The notes: generated from the sequence alone by a model not told the origin. Counted from the stretch's first letter, positions 26,046-35,051 are shown. The stretch is DNA of 64,000 nt from JAWKTT01 sp041398965 (GCA_041398965.1 JAWKTT010000005.1:62001-126000), one strand, 5' to 3'. Numbers and translations: made by a program.

Positions 26046-27920
26046 ATGAGTCAGCCACAAGACGACGCTCGCAACGCCCACGAACGAGACATCGAGGCAA
26101 CCTCGAACAGCGGGGAAGAGGTAATCCGCCAGAGTTCTTCCCTGAACAAAACGAGCGAGCCAGGGAAAAACTTCTCCGGTGACCTCTACTCGAACCTCTT
26201 CTCCCGGCGTCGAGCAGTCGAGTCGGGGGCCACTCCAGTTCCGCCACTGGTCGAATCCAACCACCCAACGAAATCTCCTGGTTCACCCTGCCATGCTCCC
26301 CTCGTTGAATCTGTTCAAGTTGAAGGATCACCTGAACACGATGGAAGTTCACCGAAGGGTGAAGCTGCCGATGATCGGTCGGTGATCTCAGAGAGCCTCC
26401 AAGGCGACGAGGAAATCGTCGGCTCGATCTCAGCAGCACTCGATTCGATCGAACACGAGATCAACGATGCCCTCGCCGAGTGCAGCCCGTCGACCGCTTC
26501 CCCATCCGCGACCGCCCCATTCTTCCCCACTGCGTCGTCGACTCGCCGCACTGCGGAACCGCAGGGACTCCGACGATTCGAGCTGGACCGAGATTCCGAA
26601 GCGTCACCCATTCTCTCCCCGACTCCTCCGGTCACCTTGCGAGACACCGGACTCACACTCGCTCAACTCGGCGACTTACTGCTCAAACAGTTGTATCTCG
26701 ATGGAGTTCTGACCGGATACGATGCGGCCAGTCGCATGAGGCTACCGTTTGGCATCGTCGACTCGGCTCTACAACACCTGCGAGACACGCGATTAGCAGA
26801 GGTCACCTCCGGCGAGATGTTCGGACGACTCTCCTTTCGGTTCCAACTGACCGAAGCGGGACGATCACAGGCTCGCGACGCGTTTGAACAGTGCCGCTAT
26901 GTCGGTCCGGCGCCTGTCACCTTGCGAAGTTATGTCGAACAGTGTCGCCGACAAACAATTTCCAAAGTTCACTGTAACTCGGAGTCGCTCCGTCGTGCCT
27001 TCGCAGGTCAGATCGTTCGCCCAGGTTTGCTGGACGAGATTGGCCCAGCGATTTGTACGGGTCAGGCGATCTTTCTGCACGGCCCTCCCGGCAATGGTAA
27101 AACGGTAATCGCACGTCGCCTTGGGAAGTTTCTGCATGAACAAGCGGGGGAAATCTACGTTCCTTACGCACTATTGGTGGACAGCAGTATCATTACCGTG
27201 TTCGACCCAGTCCTGCATCAGACGACGGATGATGCAGAACTTCAGGCTGCGGAGAACGAACGACAGTACGGATCAACTGACCCCTCGGGATACGGTTCGA
27301 GCGGAAACGTCGACTTACGTTGGCGTCGCATTCGGCGACCGGTCGTCACAACCGCCGGCGAACTCACGCTCGATATGCTTGATCTGCGGTATCACACGGC
27401 CAGCAACTATTACACGGCTCCGTCGCACATCAAAGCGAACGGCGGAGTCTTTCTGTTGGACGACTTTGGTCGACAGCAGATGTCGCCACGAGACTTGCTG
27501 AACCGGTGGATTCTGCCGCTCGAAGAACGGATCGATTACCTCACCCTCGCGACGGGCAAAAAGTTTTCCGTCCCGTTCGAGCAACTGGTGATCTTCTCGA
27601 CCAACCTCAATCCTGCGGAACTGGTGGATGATGCGTTTCTCCGCAGAATTCGGCACTGCATCGCCGTTGGCCCTCCCTCTCGAGACCTCTTCCGCCAGAT
27701 CTTTCAGGTTTGCTGTGAGCAACGTCAGATACCGTATGACGAAAGCATTGTGCGGTATCTTTTCACAAATCATTACAGCCTTGCCAGACCTCCCAGGTGG
27801 AGCGATCCGCGCGATTTACTGGAGATCATAGAGGGAATCTGCCGATTTCGTGAAGTAGCGATGTCGTTGGAAGACACTCTGGTTGCTGAAGCATCCCGCA
27901 GATTCTTCCAACCTCACTAG
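26046..27920 (+). CDS. AAA+ ATPase with N-terminal winged-helix-like region
   Basis: A 624-residue protein. Residues 1-200 are low-complexity, Ser/Pro/Glu-rich and probably disordered. A segment beginning LTLAQLGDLLLKQLYLDGVL and ending with FQLTEAGRSQARDAFEQCRY resembles a winged helix. The ATPase core has Walker A GPPGNGKT (near residue 346), Walker B VFLLDDFGR (near 468) and an asparagine-containing sensor-like FSTNLNP, followed by an arginine (RRIRHC). I prefer the ATG at 26046, preceded by GGGGATGGA, over the ATG at 25944. A TPR lipoprotein gene follows after about 65 bases. The role is unknown; a regulatory or assembly ATPase for a surface structure is one possibility. Confidence 0.8.
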   Translation: MSQPQDDARNAHERDIEATSNSGEEVIRQSSSLNKTSEPGKNFSGDLYSNLFSRRRAVESGATPVPPLVESNHPTKSPGSPCHAPLVESVQVEGSPEHDGSSPKGEAADDRSVISESLQGDEEIVGSISAALDSIEHEINDALAECSPSTASPSATAPFFPTASSTRRTAEPQGLRRFELDRDSEASPILSPTPPVTLRDTGLTLAQLGDLLLKQLYLDGVLTGYDAASRMRLPFGIVDSALQHLRDTRLAEVTSGEMFGRLSFRFQLTEAGRSQARDAFEQCRYVGPAPVTLRSYVEQCRRQTISKVHCNSESLRRAFAGQIVRPGLLDEIGPAICTGQAIFLHGPPGNGKTVIARRLGKFLHEQAGEIYVPYALLVDSSIITVFDPVLHQTTDDAELQAAENERQYGSTDPSGYGSSGNVDLRWRRIRRPVVTTAGELTLDMLDLRYHTASNYYTAPSHIKANGGVFLLDDFGRQQMSPRDLLNRWILPLEERIDYLTLATGKKFSVPFEQLVIFSTNLNPAELVDDAFLRRIRHCIAVGPPSRDLFRQIFQVCCEQRQIPYDESIVRYLFTNHYSLARPPRWSDPRDLLEIIEGICRFREVAMSLEDTLVAEASRRFFQPH

Positions 27921-27983
27921 TCGCGACCACTTCGTCGTGTGAACTCACGCGGGGAATGGAGTCCACTTTCTGCACAGGATGAC

Positions 27984-28811
27984 ATGATGTCGCCAATACC
28001 CGAACGCAGCCGCGTTGCCGTGCTAACCCTGCTCTTCGCAGGAGTCGTGTGCGGGTTTTCGGGTTGTGCGTCGACGAAGCAGACGGGGGGCTTCTCGAAC
28101 GATTCTCAGGGGACCTGGGCCGCCATCCGAGACTTCGGCAAACCACGAAACAGCAGCAACTACGAAGAACACATCCAAGAGATTCCGTCGCAGCTACAAC
28201 GTCCGGCTGAGTTGTCGCTCGCCTATGCTCGCGCCATGGAAGAGTCGGGGAACTACACCGACGCTCGCGTCCACTATCTCAAAGTTCTGGAACTTCGTCC
28301 GAATGATGTCGCTGCGATTGTGGGGATCGCCCGTGTCGATCATCGTGAGGGGAACCTTGAAGCTGCCGAGCGTGGCTATCGCAAGGCCCTCACCCTCGAC
28401 CCCAGCAACGCCGATGCCTTGCACGGCTTAGGTCGACAACAGGCAAAGCTCGAACAGTGGGATTCCGCTGTCGACTCACTCAATCGAGCCGTTCTCGCCG
28501 CTCCGAACGACACAACGATCCGCTACGACCTCGCCGTTGCCCTTGTGCAAACCGGCCACATTGATGCCGCACTCCCTCACTTCATCCGCACTGTGGGAGC
28601 CGCCGAAGCAAACTACAATGTCGGCCTGATCCTGTATCAACAAGGTGACCTTGCCGGCGCCGAACAACAGTTCCGTATTGCAGTCGCCCGCAAGCCGAGT
28701 CTCGCCCCAGCCCAGCAATGGCTCGACACCGTGATTGCCCAACAGCATTCGCAGACCGAGACCAGCGATCGCACTCTCGCCGCCACCAACTTTGCGGCCC
28801 CCAGTTTCTGA
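27984..28811 (+). CDS. TPR-repeat lipoprotein
   Basis: About 275 residues. The ATG at 27984 gives a lipoprotein signal with a hydrophobic run (VLTLLFAGVVCG) and a lipobox FSGC, so the mature protein is probably attached to a membrane by Cys. Tetratricopeptide repeats follow: LSLAYARAMEESGNYTDARV, LKVLELRPNDVAAIVGIARV, YRKALTLDPSNADALHGLGR and LNRAVLAAPNDTTIRYDLAV. TPRs mediate protein-protein contacts. It comes after the AAA+ ATPase gene and converges with the aldehyde dehydrogenase gene 9 bases away. This is a likely assembly or scaffolding factor, perhaps for the same system as its neighbour; that link is inference. Confidence 0.88.
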   Translation: MMSPIPERSRVAVLTLLFAGVVCGFSGCASTKQTGGFSNDSQGTWAAIRDFGKPRNSSNYEEHIQEIPSQLQRPAELSLAYARAMEESGNYTDARVHYLKVLELRPNDVAAIVGIARVDHREGNLEAAERGYRKALTLDPSNADALHGLGRQQAKLEQWDSAVDSLNRAVLAAPNDTTIRYDLAVALVQTGHIDAALPHFIRTVGAAEANYNVGLILYQQGDLAGAEQQFRIAVARKPSLAPAQQWLDTVIAQQHSQTETSDRTLAATNFAAPSF

Positions 28812-28820
28812 AAGCCGAGC

Positions 28821-30335
28821 CTACTTCGTCGGGATGTCGAAGCGAATTCCTTGAGCCAGCGGAAGATCTCGCGAGTAATTCACGGTGTTCGTGACGCGAC
28901 GCATATACTGCTTCCAGGAGTCGGTCCCGGACTCGCGCCCTCCGCCGGTCTCCTTTTCGCCACCGAAGGCTCCCCCAATTTCGGCCCCGCTCGTCCCGAT
29001 GTTGACGTTCACAATTCCACAGTCGGAACCAGCAGGAGAACAGAACAGTTCCGCCTCGCGAAGGTCATTCGTAAAGATGGCTGACGACAGTCCCTGCGGC
29101 ACTTGATTGTGCTGAGAGATGACCTCGGCAAGATCAGAGTAACGAAACATTGACAAGACGGGGGCAAAGGTTTCTCGCTGCACAATCGGCGCATCGTGAG
29201 AGATTTCGACCAACGCGGGCCGAACGTAGTAGCCGCCGACTGGGACCCCCTGCGAGAGCCGTTCGCCTCCATGGACTTGTCCCCCCTGAGAGCGGGCGTC
29301 ATCGAGAGCCGACTGCATCGCGAGGAACGCACGTTCCGAGATCAGCGGGCCGACGAGTGTGCGAGGGTCTTCAGGATCGCCAATCGGAAGTGTCTGATAG
29401 ACCGAGAGCAACCTGTCTCGAACAGAGTCGTACAGGCTGTCATGCACAAACAGTCGACGTAGGGAGGTGCATCGCTGGCCGCATGTTCCGACAGCCGCAA
29501 ACACGATCCCGCGCAACGCCAGTTCGACATCGGCGGATGGAGTGACGATGACTCCATTGTTCCCGCCAAGTTCGAGCAACGAACGACCGAGACGGGCGGC
29601 GACTCGTTGTCCGACCGCTCGACCCATTGCGACCGAACCTGTTGCCGAGATCAATGGCAACTGCGGTGAATCGACGAGAGCCTCCCCGACTTCTCGCCCC
29701 CCCAAGACGACCGACGAGATTCCCTGGGGAACATCAGGCATCTCGCGGGCCACTTCTTCAACCAGATGCTGACAGGCGATCGCACAGAGCGACCCTTGTT
29801 CGGCCGGCTTCCAAATCACGGAATCGCCGCAGACCCATGCCAGCGCAGCGTTCCACATCCAGACGGCAACGGGAAAGTTGAAAGCGGAGATCACCCCAAT
29901 TGGCCCCAGGGGATGCCACAACTCGGTCAGTCGGTGCAGCGGTCGTTCGCTGGCAATCGTCAACCCATACAACTGCCGCGACAGGCCAACGGCAAAGTCG
30001 CAAACGTCAATCATTTCCTGAACTTCGCCGAGCGATTCTTGTGTGATTTTACCAACTTCATGAGTGACCAAGGTCGCGAGATCCTCTTTCGCTGCTCGCA
30101 ATCGCATGCCGACGCGACGAACAAACTCCCCCCGTCGAGGAGCCGGGACCATCCGCCACTGGAGAAACGCTGCCGTTGCCGTGTCGACACGCTGAGCGAC
30201 GTCACACAGGGAACTAACCGGCAGCGTTGCCAGCGTCGATCCATCAATGGGCGATGTCACCGAAAAGCGATCAGCCACAACGTCGGGCAACACAAGATGC
30301 AGTCGTTGCATTGCCGCAAGATAGGAACTGGACAT
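28821..30335 (-). CDS. Aldehyde dehydrogenase, ALDH7-type
   Basis: A 504-residue NAD(P)-dependent aldehyde dehydrogenase. The motif LLELGGNNGVIV carries the catalytic glutamate and the doubled Asn (GGNN) characteristic of the ALDH7/aminoadipic-semialdehyde group, and GTCGQRCTSLRRLFVH contains the nucleophilic Cys near residue 288. An upstream ATG at 30359 exists, but GAGGGGGTTGAA precedes the ATG at 30335, which I use. The reaction is oxidation of an aldehyde to a carboxylate; by subfamily, a lysine-catabolic or piperideine-6-carboxylate type substrate is plausible but not proven. It converges with the TPR gene, and repeat copy E begins 25 bases upstream of its start. Confidence 0.92.
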   Translation of the reverse strand: MSSSYLAAMQRLHLVLPDVVADRFSVTSPIDGSTLATLPVSSLCDVAQRVDTATAAFLQWRMVPAPRRGEFVRRVGMRLRAAKEDLATLVTHEVGKITQESLGEVQEMIDVCDFAVGLSRQLYGLTIASERPLHRLTELWHPLGPIGVISAFNFPVAVWMWNAALAWVCGDSVIWKPAEQGSLCAIACQHLVEEVAREMPDVPQGISSVVLGGREVGEALVDSPQLPLISATGSVAMGRAVGQRVAARLGRSLLELGGNNGVIVTPSADVELALRGIVFAAVGTCGQRCTSLRRLFVHDSLYDSVRDRLLSVYQTLPIGDPEDPRTLVGPLISERAFLAMQSALDDARSQGGQVHGGERLSQGVPVGGYYVRPALVEISHDAPIVQRETFAPVLSMFRYSDLAEVISQHNQVPQGLSSAIFTNDLREAELFCSPAGSDCGIVNVNIGTSGAEIGGAFGGEKETGGGRESGTDSWKQYMRRVTNTVNYSRDLPLAQGIRFDIPTK

Positions 30336-30359
30336 TTCAACCCCCTCAGGGAAAATCAC

Positions 30360-30491
30360 AGCCCGTGGAAAAACGACCGTGTGTCAGTTTTTCCAAGCTG
30401 ACACGAGTCACTCGTACGCTTTCTCGCCGAGTCATCAAACGGCACCAGTTCAGGCTGGAATTCCTGACTTGAGCTTTTCAACAGGCTGATA
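30360..30491 (+). repeat. MITE-like 130-bp repeat, copy E
   Basis: Begins AGCCCGTGGAAAAACGACC and ends GCTTTTCAACAGGCTGAT. It contains the hairpin GTCAGTTTTTCCAAGCTGAC, the core CACTCGTACGCTTTCTCGCC followed by GAGTCATCAAACGGCACC, and a second palindrome TCAGGCTGGAATTCCTGA. It lies between the aldehyde dehydrogenase gene and the IS110-family element. Confidence 0.85.
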
Positions 30492-30712
30492 GGTCACATT
30501 GACACATGCAAGTCATGGCCAGGGCACTCCCAACTTTGTGTTCGTCCCCAGCCGACCCGAGGCTCATTTCCCCGGTGTTCATTGTCCCGCATTCGACCAG
30601 CGTCCCACAAGGGGAGACAGAATGGAAGGACCGGCGATCACTGGGTGCGTGGGTTAGAATTTGGGTGATTGCTGTTCCCGATTTCCAGAGCCATAACAGT
30701 GAGGCTGGTCCG

Positions 30713-31918
30713 ATGATGACGTTACGATACGTGGGGCTTGATGTCCATAAAGATTCGATTTCGGTGGCGGTTGCCGATGTGGGGGATGCGGCGGCGCAGG
30801 TTCTTGAGCGGTTGCCGTTCGATGAAGCGCGGGTGTTGAAGTTGTTGCGAACTTTGGGGCCGCTTGGTTCGTTAAAGGTCTGTTACGAGGCGGGGCCGAC
30901 GGGGTATGGGTTGCAAAGGTTCTTAGAGGAGAAGGGGGTGGACTGTGTGGTCATTTCGCCGTCGATGGTGCCGCAGCAGCTGAGTCGCGTGAAGACGGAT
31001 CGACGCGATGCCAAGAGGCTGGCCCACTTCTTGCGATCGGGCGACTTGGTGACCATCTGGATTCCCGATGCCGCGACCGAAGCGATCCGCGACTTGGTGC
31101 GTGCGCGGGATGATGCTCGTCTTTGCGAACGGCGCATCCGGCAGCAGTTACTCAAGTTTCTGTTGCGTCAGGGACGACGCTTCACCGAAGGTGTTTCGCA
31201 TTGGACCAAGACGCACTGGTCGTGGATTCGTCGGCAGACGTTTGACTTCGAAGCACAGAATCAACTGTTGGCCGACGCCATCGCCACGGCAGACCAAGCC
31301 CAGTCCCGCATCACCCGACTCAACGCCGACATCCATGACGCACTGGCCGACTGGCGACTCGGCCCGCTGGTGCAGAACTTGCAGGCGTTCTGCGGAATTC
31401 AGGAGTTGACGGCCGTCGGAATTGTCGCAGAGATTGGCGACTTTGAACGATTCCCGACAGCGGCGAAGTTCATGTCGTTTGTCGGCTTGGTTCCCAGCGA
31501 AGCGTCGAGCGGTCCAACACGTCGTCAGGGTGGGATCACCAAGAGCGGCAACCGCCATGTGCGACGTCTGCTGATCGAAGCAGCCTGGCACTATTATCAT
31601 GCCCGACCAAACGCGAGCCTCGCACTGTTACAGCGGCGCGAAGGTCTGCCTCAGGAGGTCATCGACATCGCCGACAACGCGCTGCGACGACTGCGAAAAC
31701 GCTCGCTGAAGTTGCAGCGAATCAAGAAGTCTGCCACGAAGATCGTCACCGCGCTGGCCCGCGAGTTGGCGGGGTTCCTGTGGTCCGCCGCGATCACCAC
31801 GCAGCGTCTGCATCGCGAACAGACTTCCCCACCAGCGACCTCAAAACGGGCGAAGCATGATCGTGACAAACAGCAACACACGAAACGCGAACAGACACCA
31901 CTCCCAACAGAATTGTGA
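30713..31918 (+). CDS. IS110-family DEDD transposase/recombinase
   Basis: A 401-residue transposase. The RuvC-like DEDD residues are visible: first Asp in YVGLDVHKDS, Glu in CYEAGPTGYGLQR, and the Asp pair in KTDRRDAKRLA. The C-terminal transposase_20 domain follows (FCGIQELTAVGIVAEIGDFE then GLVPSEASSGPTRRQGGITK and SGNRHVRRLLIEAAW) with the conserved serine that acts as nucleophile in this family. The open frame extends upstream to 30506, beyond the left inverted repeat, so I begin at the ATG at 30713 (another follows at 30716). Such enzymes use an RNA guide encoded in the element's noncoding end. Confidence 0.93.
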   Translation: MMTLRYVGLDVHKDSISVAVADVGDAAAQVLERLPFDEARVLKLLRTLGPLGSLKVCYEAGPTGYGLQRFLEEKGVDCVVISPSMVPQQLSRVKTDRRDAKRLAHFLRSGDLVTIWIPDAATEAIRDLVRARDDARLCERRIRQQLLKFLLRQGRRFTEGVSHWTKTHWSWIRRQTFDFEAQNQLLADAIATADQAQSRITRLNADIHDALADWRLGPLVQNLQAFCGIQELTAVGIVAEIGDFERFPTAAKFMSFVGLVPSEASSGPTRRQGGITKSGNRHVRRLLIEAAWHYYHARPNASLALLQRREGLPQEVIDIADNALRRLRKRSLKLQRIKKSATKIVTALARELAGFLWSAAITTQRLHREQTSPPATSKRAKHDRDKQQHTKREQTPLPTEL

Positions 31919-32311
31919 CGATGATGTTCTAACTAGGATAATGTTACATCGATACGACAGCATCATTTGCCAGAGATTATTCTTTGTAGGATGATGTTGT
32001 GAGATGTCTGCGAAGAGACAACGATGACAACAACCGACTGCCCCCCAAGGAGACGACAGCGACGCCGTGGCGGTGTGGAGACCGACGAACGGGAAGCACC
32101 CTCGATGCCCTCTTGAGCATTCCTTCACAGGAACACGCTCGTCCTGGAGACTGAGGTTCCTCCCAGACGAAACCTTGCCTTGCGGTAACCAACCCGCGTA
32201 TCTCAGAGTGCCAGTCTCCCACCCCCACCGGCCCGCTGCCATCCCCAGGAGAAAATCATGACCTGACGCCCCCCTTTCAGTCAAACAGAAAAAGCCCCCC
32301 CCCACACTTGA
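31919..32311 (+). ncRNA. Candidate guide RNA region (seekRNA/bridge RNA) of the IS1111-like element
   Basis: The stretch between the transposase stop and the right inverted repeat has no ORF but several potential stem-loops, for example GGAGACTGAGGTTCCTCC and GCATTCCTTCACAGGAACACGC. Established work places the guide RNA of IS1111-type elements in this position. A TTGCCA with GATGAT 17 bases later (about 31970-32000) could be a promoter, but this is weak. The exact ends of the RNA cannot be set from sequence alone. Confidence 0.4.
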
Positions 32312-32324
32312 CCGGTCCTTCCAT

Positions 32325-32657
32325 ATCAGAGTGTTGGGATGTGATGGCGAAAGTGGATGCTCATTCACCGATTGATTCAAGTTGTTACGACGTTTGGGGT
32401 CCCCAATTCAATCCCTCTCGGCGAGTATCGTGTTGAATAGTATACGGTTTCGCCGCGCTTCCGGGAAATTGCCGTCGTGTATACTGCGTTTCGGCCCACC
32501 GGTGGTGAGCGATGACGATACGGTGTTCGGCTTTTCCAGGGTGGTGACTAGAATCTTCTCTGTTCCCCAATGCCTGCGGAGTCGGTTGAGTCAATCGTGA
32601 TCGCGCAACACAGTTTGTCTGTTCTCGCGTGACTGGTTCCCCTTTGAATGAGTGACC
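32325..32657. other. Intergenic region between IS and rhomboid gene
   Basis: About 330 bases right of the insertion sequence. No ORF or repeat stands out. The rhomboid gene promoter is likely to be here but no clear -35/-10 pair is evident. Confidence 0.4.
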
Positions 32658-33479
32658 ATGTTCCCTATTTGTGACAATATCCCTTCGTCCCGTGTGCCAG
32701 TCGTCAACTATCTGATGATCGGGTTGTGTTCGATTGTCTTTCTCTTTCAGTTGAAAGACCAGAATGCCGGGCTGGAGGATGTGACGCTGGTTGAGAAGTA
32801 CGGGATGATCCCGGCTCGGATCACGCATCCCGACGAACCGGTCATCTTCGAGACCGAGGCGATTGCAACCGATGATCGGGGACGTCAAAAACGGGTCATC
32901 GTGAGGCGGGAGGCGGAGAGTTCCGGTCTCCCTGCGGTGCTGACTGCATTCACATGCATCTTCCTGCATGGGGGATTGATGCACTTTGCCGGGAACATGT
33001 GGTTCCTGTACATCTTTGGTGATAACGTCGAAGACCGTCTCGGGCATGTGGGCTATTTGTTGTTCTATCTGGCCGCCGGGGTGGCAGCGAGCATCACCCA
33101 CCTGCTGGCCGGGCCCTCGTCAACCATTCCGACCATCGGAGCAAGTGGAGCGATTGCCGGCGTGATGGGGGCTTACTTCATTTGGTATCCGAAAGCTGAG
33201 GTCGATGCGCTGGTTCCGTTTTTTGGATTCCTGCGAATCATGCGGCTCCCTGCGGTCTTCTTCCTGGGGCTCTGGGCGGTAATGCAATTGCTGCCGGGGT
33301 TACAGTCCCTCAATGGAAATCAGGGGGGTGGAGGTGGAGTCGCGTGGTGGGCCCACATTGGGGGCTTCGCGGTCGGCATCATCGTCGCCTTCGTCGCTCC
33401 GTTATTGCATTTGGTTCCTGCTGCTCAAACTCCACTCGCGGTACGCCGACGTGTTCGGTCGTGGGGCGATGACTATTAA
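32658..33479 (+). CDS. Rhomboid-family intramembrane serine protease
   Basis: A 273-residue membrane protease. The catalytic dyad is visible: Ser in IGASGAIAGVMGAYF (near residue 162) and His in WWAHIGGFAVG (near 232). The rhomboid HxxxN-type segment is FLHGGLMHFAGNMWFLYIFG. Six or so hydrophobic segments are present, with an extra soluble insert of about 50 residues (DVTLVEKYGMIPARITHP onward) between the first two. Rhomboids cleave transmembrane proteins within the membrane; the substrate here is unknown. A GTG two codons upstream is possible, but the ATG at 32658 is preferred. Confidence 0.92.
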   Translation: MFPICDNIPSSRVPVVNYLMIGLCSIVFLFQLKDQNAGLEDVTLVEKYGMIPARITHPDEPVIFETEAIATDDRGRQKRVIVRREAESSGLPAVLTAFTCIFLHGGLMHFAGNMWFLYIFGDNVEDRLGHVGYLLFYLAAGVAASITHLLAGPSSTIPTIGASGAIAGVMGAYFIWYPKAEVDALVPFFGFLRIMRLPAVFFLGLWAVMQLLPGLQSLNGNQGGGGGVAWWAHIGGFAVGIIVAFVAPLLHLVPAAQTPLAVRRRVRSWGDDY

Positions 33480-33494
33480 CAGTGACTCATCAAA

Positions 33495-33625
33495 TAGCCC
33501 GTTGCAACACGACCGTGACTCAGATTTTCAATCTGACAAGAGCATCTCGTACGCTTTTTTCCGAGACATCAAACGGCTCCCTGTCACGTTGGAACGCTTG
33601 CCCCACGTTTTCAACAGGCTGCTAA
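33495..33625 (+). repeat. MITE-like 130-bp repeat, copy F
   Basis: Starts TAGCCCGTTGCAACACGACC and ends CGTTTTCAACAGGCTGCTA. It contains the hairpin TCAGATTTTCAATCTGA, the core CATCTCGTACGCTTTTTTCC, then GAGACATCAAACGGCTCC. It lies 16 bases after the rhomboid stop and is closest in sequence to copy B. Confidence 0.85.
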
Positions 33626-33751
33626 GAGCGACACAAGGTCAGGCTGCTTCAGAATTGAGATCGACTGAGATGACAACTCGGGGGCAATGCACCACTATAC
33701 CGGCTTGTTCATCCATCCTTTGACCACCGATTTAGAGAGCAGAGACACAAG

Positions 33752-34795
33752 ATGCCGACACTTCAGGGACCGCAGTTACTCGAACTTGGTCGGACCATTC
33801 TCGAAGGGGCTGGGGTCCCGACAGCGGATGCAGCGGTCGTTGCAGCGGAGTTAGCGGATGCTAATCTGGTGGGGCACGACAGTCATGGCGTCATGCGGCT
33901 GATGCAATATGTGCAGTTTGTCGAGGAAGGGTTCGTCAAAGTTGGAGCCACTTCCGAAGTGGTTCACGATACTCCCTCGGTTGTGGTGATTGATGGCCAC
34001 TTCAACTTTGGTCAGGTGACGATGGCCAAGGCACTGGCTGTCGGAATCGAGCGTGCGAAGCAGGTGGGTTCTGCCAACGTGTTCGTGAGAAACTGCAATC
34101 ACATCGGTCGACTAGGGGCCTACACGGAACGGGCGGCGAACGAGGGACTGGCCGCAACAATGGCAGTCAACGCACCCGGACCGGGAGGAGTCGCTCCATT
34201 CGGGGGAATGGAGCGTCGACTCGGGACGAATCCGATCAGCATGTCGGCCCCTGGAGTCGAGGCCCCGGTCGTGCTCGACATGACCACAAGTGCGACAGCC
34301 GAAGGAAAGCTCCGCGTCTCCCATCAGAAAGGGGAGTCGATACCAGCAGGTCTGATCATTGATGGTCATGGCCAGCCTTCGACCGATCCGGGGGCATATT
34401 ACAACAAGCCCTACGGTTCGATCTTGCCGCTGGGGATGCCGTTGATGGGGCATAAAGGGTTCGGGTTGAGCGTAATGATCGACCTGTTTTGTGGCATTTT
34501 GTCGGGGAGTGGTGTCTGCCGCGACGATCTTCCTCGCGGGGCAAACGGCGTCTGGCTGTCGCTGATCGATATCGAACCGTTGATGCCTCAAGAGGAGTAT
34601 CAGCGTTGGATGGCGACCTATTCGTCGCACATCAAAGACTGCCCGCGTCTGCCGGGTGTCGACGAAATTCTCCTTCCTGGTGACATCGAACGTCGCCGTC
34701 GTATTGAACGGGAAGCGTTGGGAGTGTCGATTCCGGATGAGACTTGGCGTCAGTTGACCGAGTTGGCTGCGAGGTTGGGAGTCACCATTGGGTGA
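33752..34795 (+). CDS. Ldh_2-family malate/L-lactate dehydrogenase
   Basis: A 347-residue NAD(P)-dependent dehydrogenase of the Ldh_2/MDH2 family, unrelated to classical LDH/MDH. The catalytic His lies in VGHDSHGVMRLMQYV; further landmarks are VFVRNCNHIGRLGAYTERAA, APFGGMERRLGTNPIS and a MGHKGFGLSVMIDL stretch that lines the active site. Family members reduce or oxidise 2-hydroxy acids such as malate, lactate, ureidoglycolate or related sugar acids, so the substrate is not certain. It stands 250 bases upstream of nqrB, but no functional link is evident. Confidence 0.9.
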   Translation: MPTLQGPQLLELGRTILEGAGVPTADAAVVAAELADANLVGHDSHGVMRLMQYVQFVEEGFVKVGATSEVVHDTPSVVVIDGHFNFGQVTMAKALAVGIERAKQVGSANVFVRNCNHIGRLGAYTERAANEGLAATMAVNAPGPGGVAPFGGMERRLGTNPISMSAPGVEAPVVLDMTTSATAEGKLRVSHQKGESIPAGLIIDGHGQPSTDPGAYYNKPYGSILPLGMPLMGHKGFGLSVMIDLFCGILSGSGVCRDDLPRGANGVWLSLIDIEPLMPQEEYQRWMATYSSHIKDCPRLPGVDEILLPGDIERRRRIEREALGVSIPDETWRQLTELAARLGVTIG

Positions 34796-35051
34796 CGTGT
34801 CGCTCCCGATCAGAAATCGAGCAATCCGGAGGCCAAGGCTATTGGGAAGTCCATTAATATTCCCGGTGTCGACAAGTCGTCATTCTCGGTTCTGAGACGA
34901 CAGAGACGGGAAATGGCATGGTTCACAAGAACTGAGGGGGCGTCCTTCCATCTCGGGAGTTTCTGGCTAAGATGCGGACGCTTATTGAATCCAGTCGGCG
35001 TTGCCGTGCGCTCTGGTGTGTCCCTTTTGCCAGTTTGATCAGTTGCTGCTC

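Larger units (their letters stand above)
30622..32324 (+). mobile_element. IS110-family insertion sequence, IS1111-like
   Basis: About 1.7 kb, bounded by a perfect 13-bp inverted repeat: ATGGAAGGACCGG at 30622-30634 and its complement CCGGTCCTTCCAT at 32312-32324. In the IS1111 group such repeats are subterminal, so the real ends probably lie a few bases outside these positions. A single DEDD transposase gene is inside, followed by a long noncoding right end of about 400 bases. No target-site duplication is visible or expected for this family. The transposase is intact, so the element may be active. Confidence 0.82.

Noticed and set aside
9673..33625. CRISPR array from repeated 130-bp units
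   Set aside because: The copies are kilobases apart, in both orientations and lack regular spacers.
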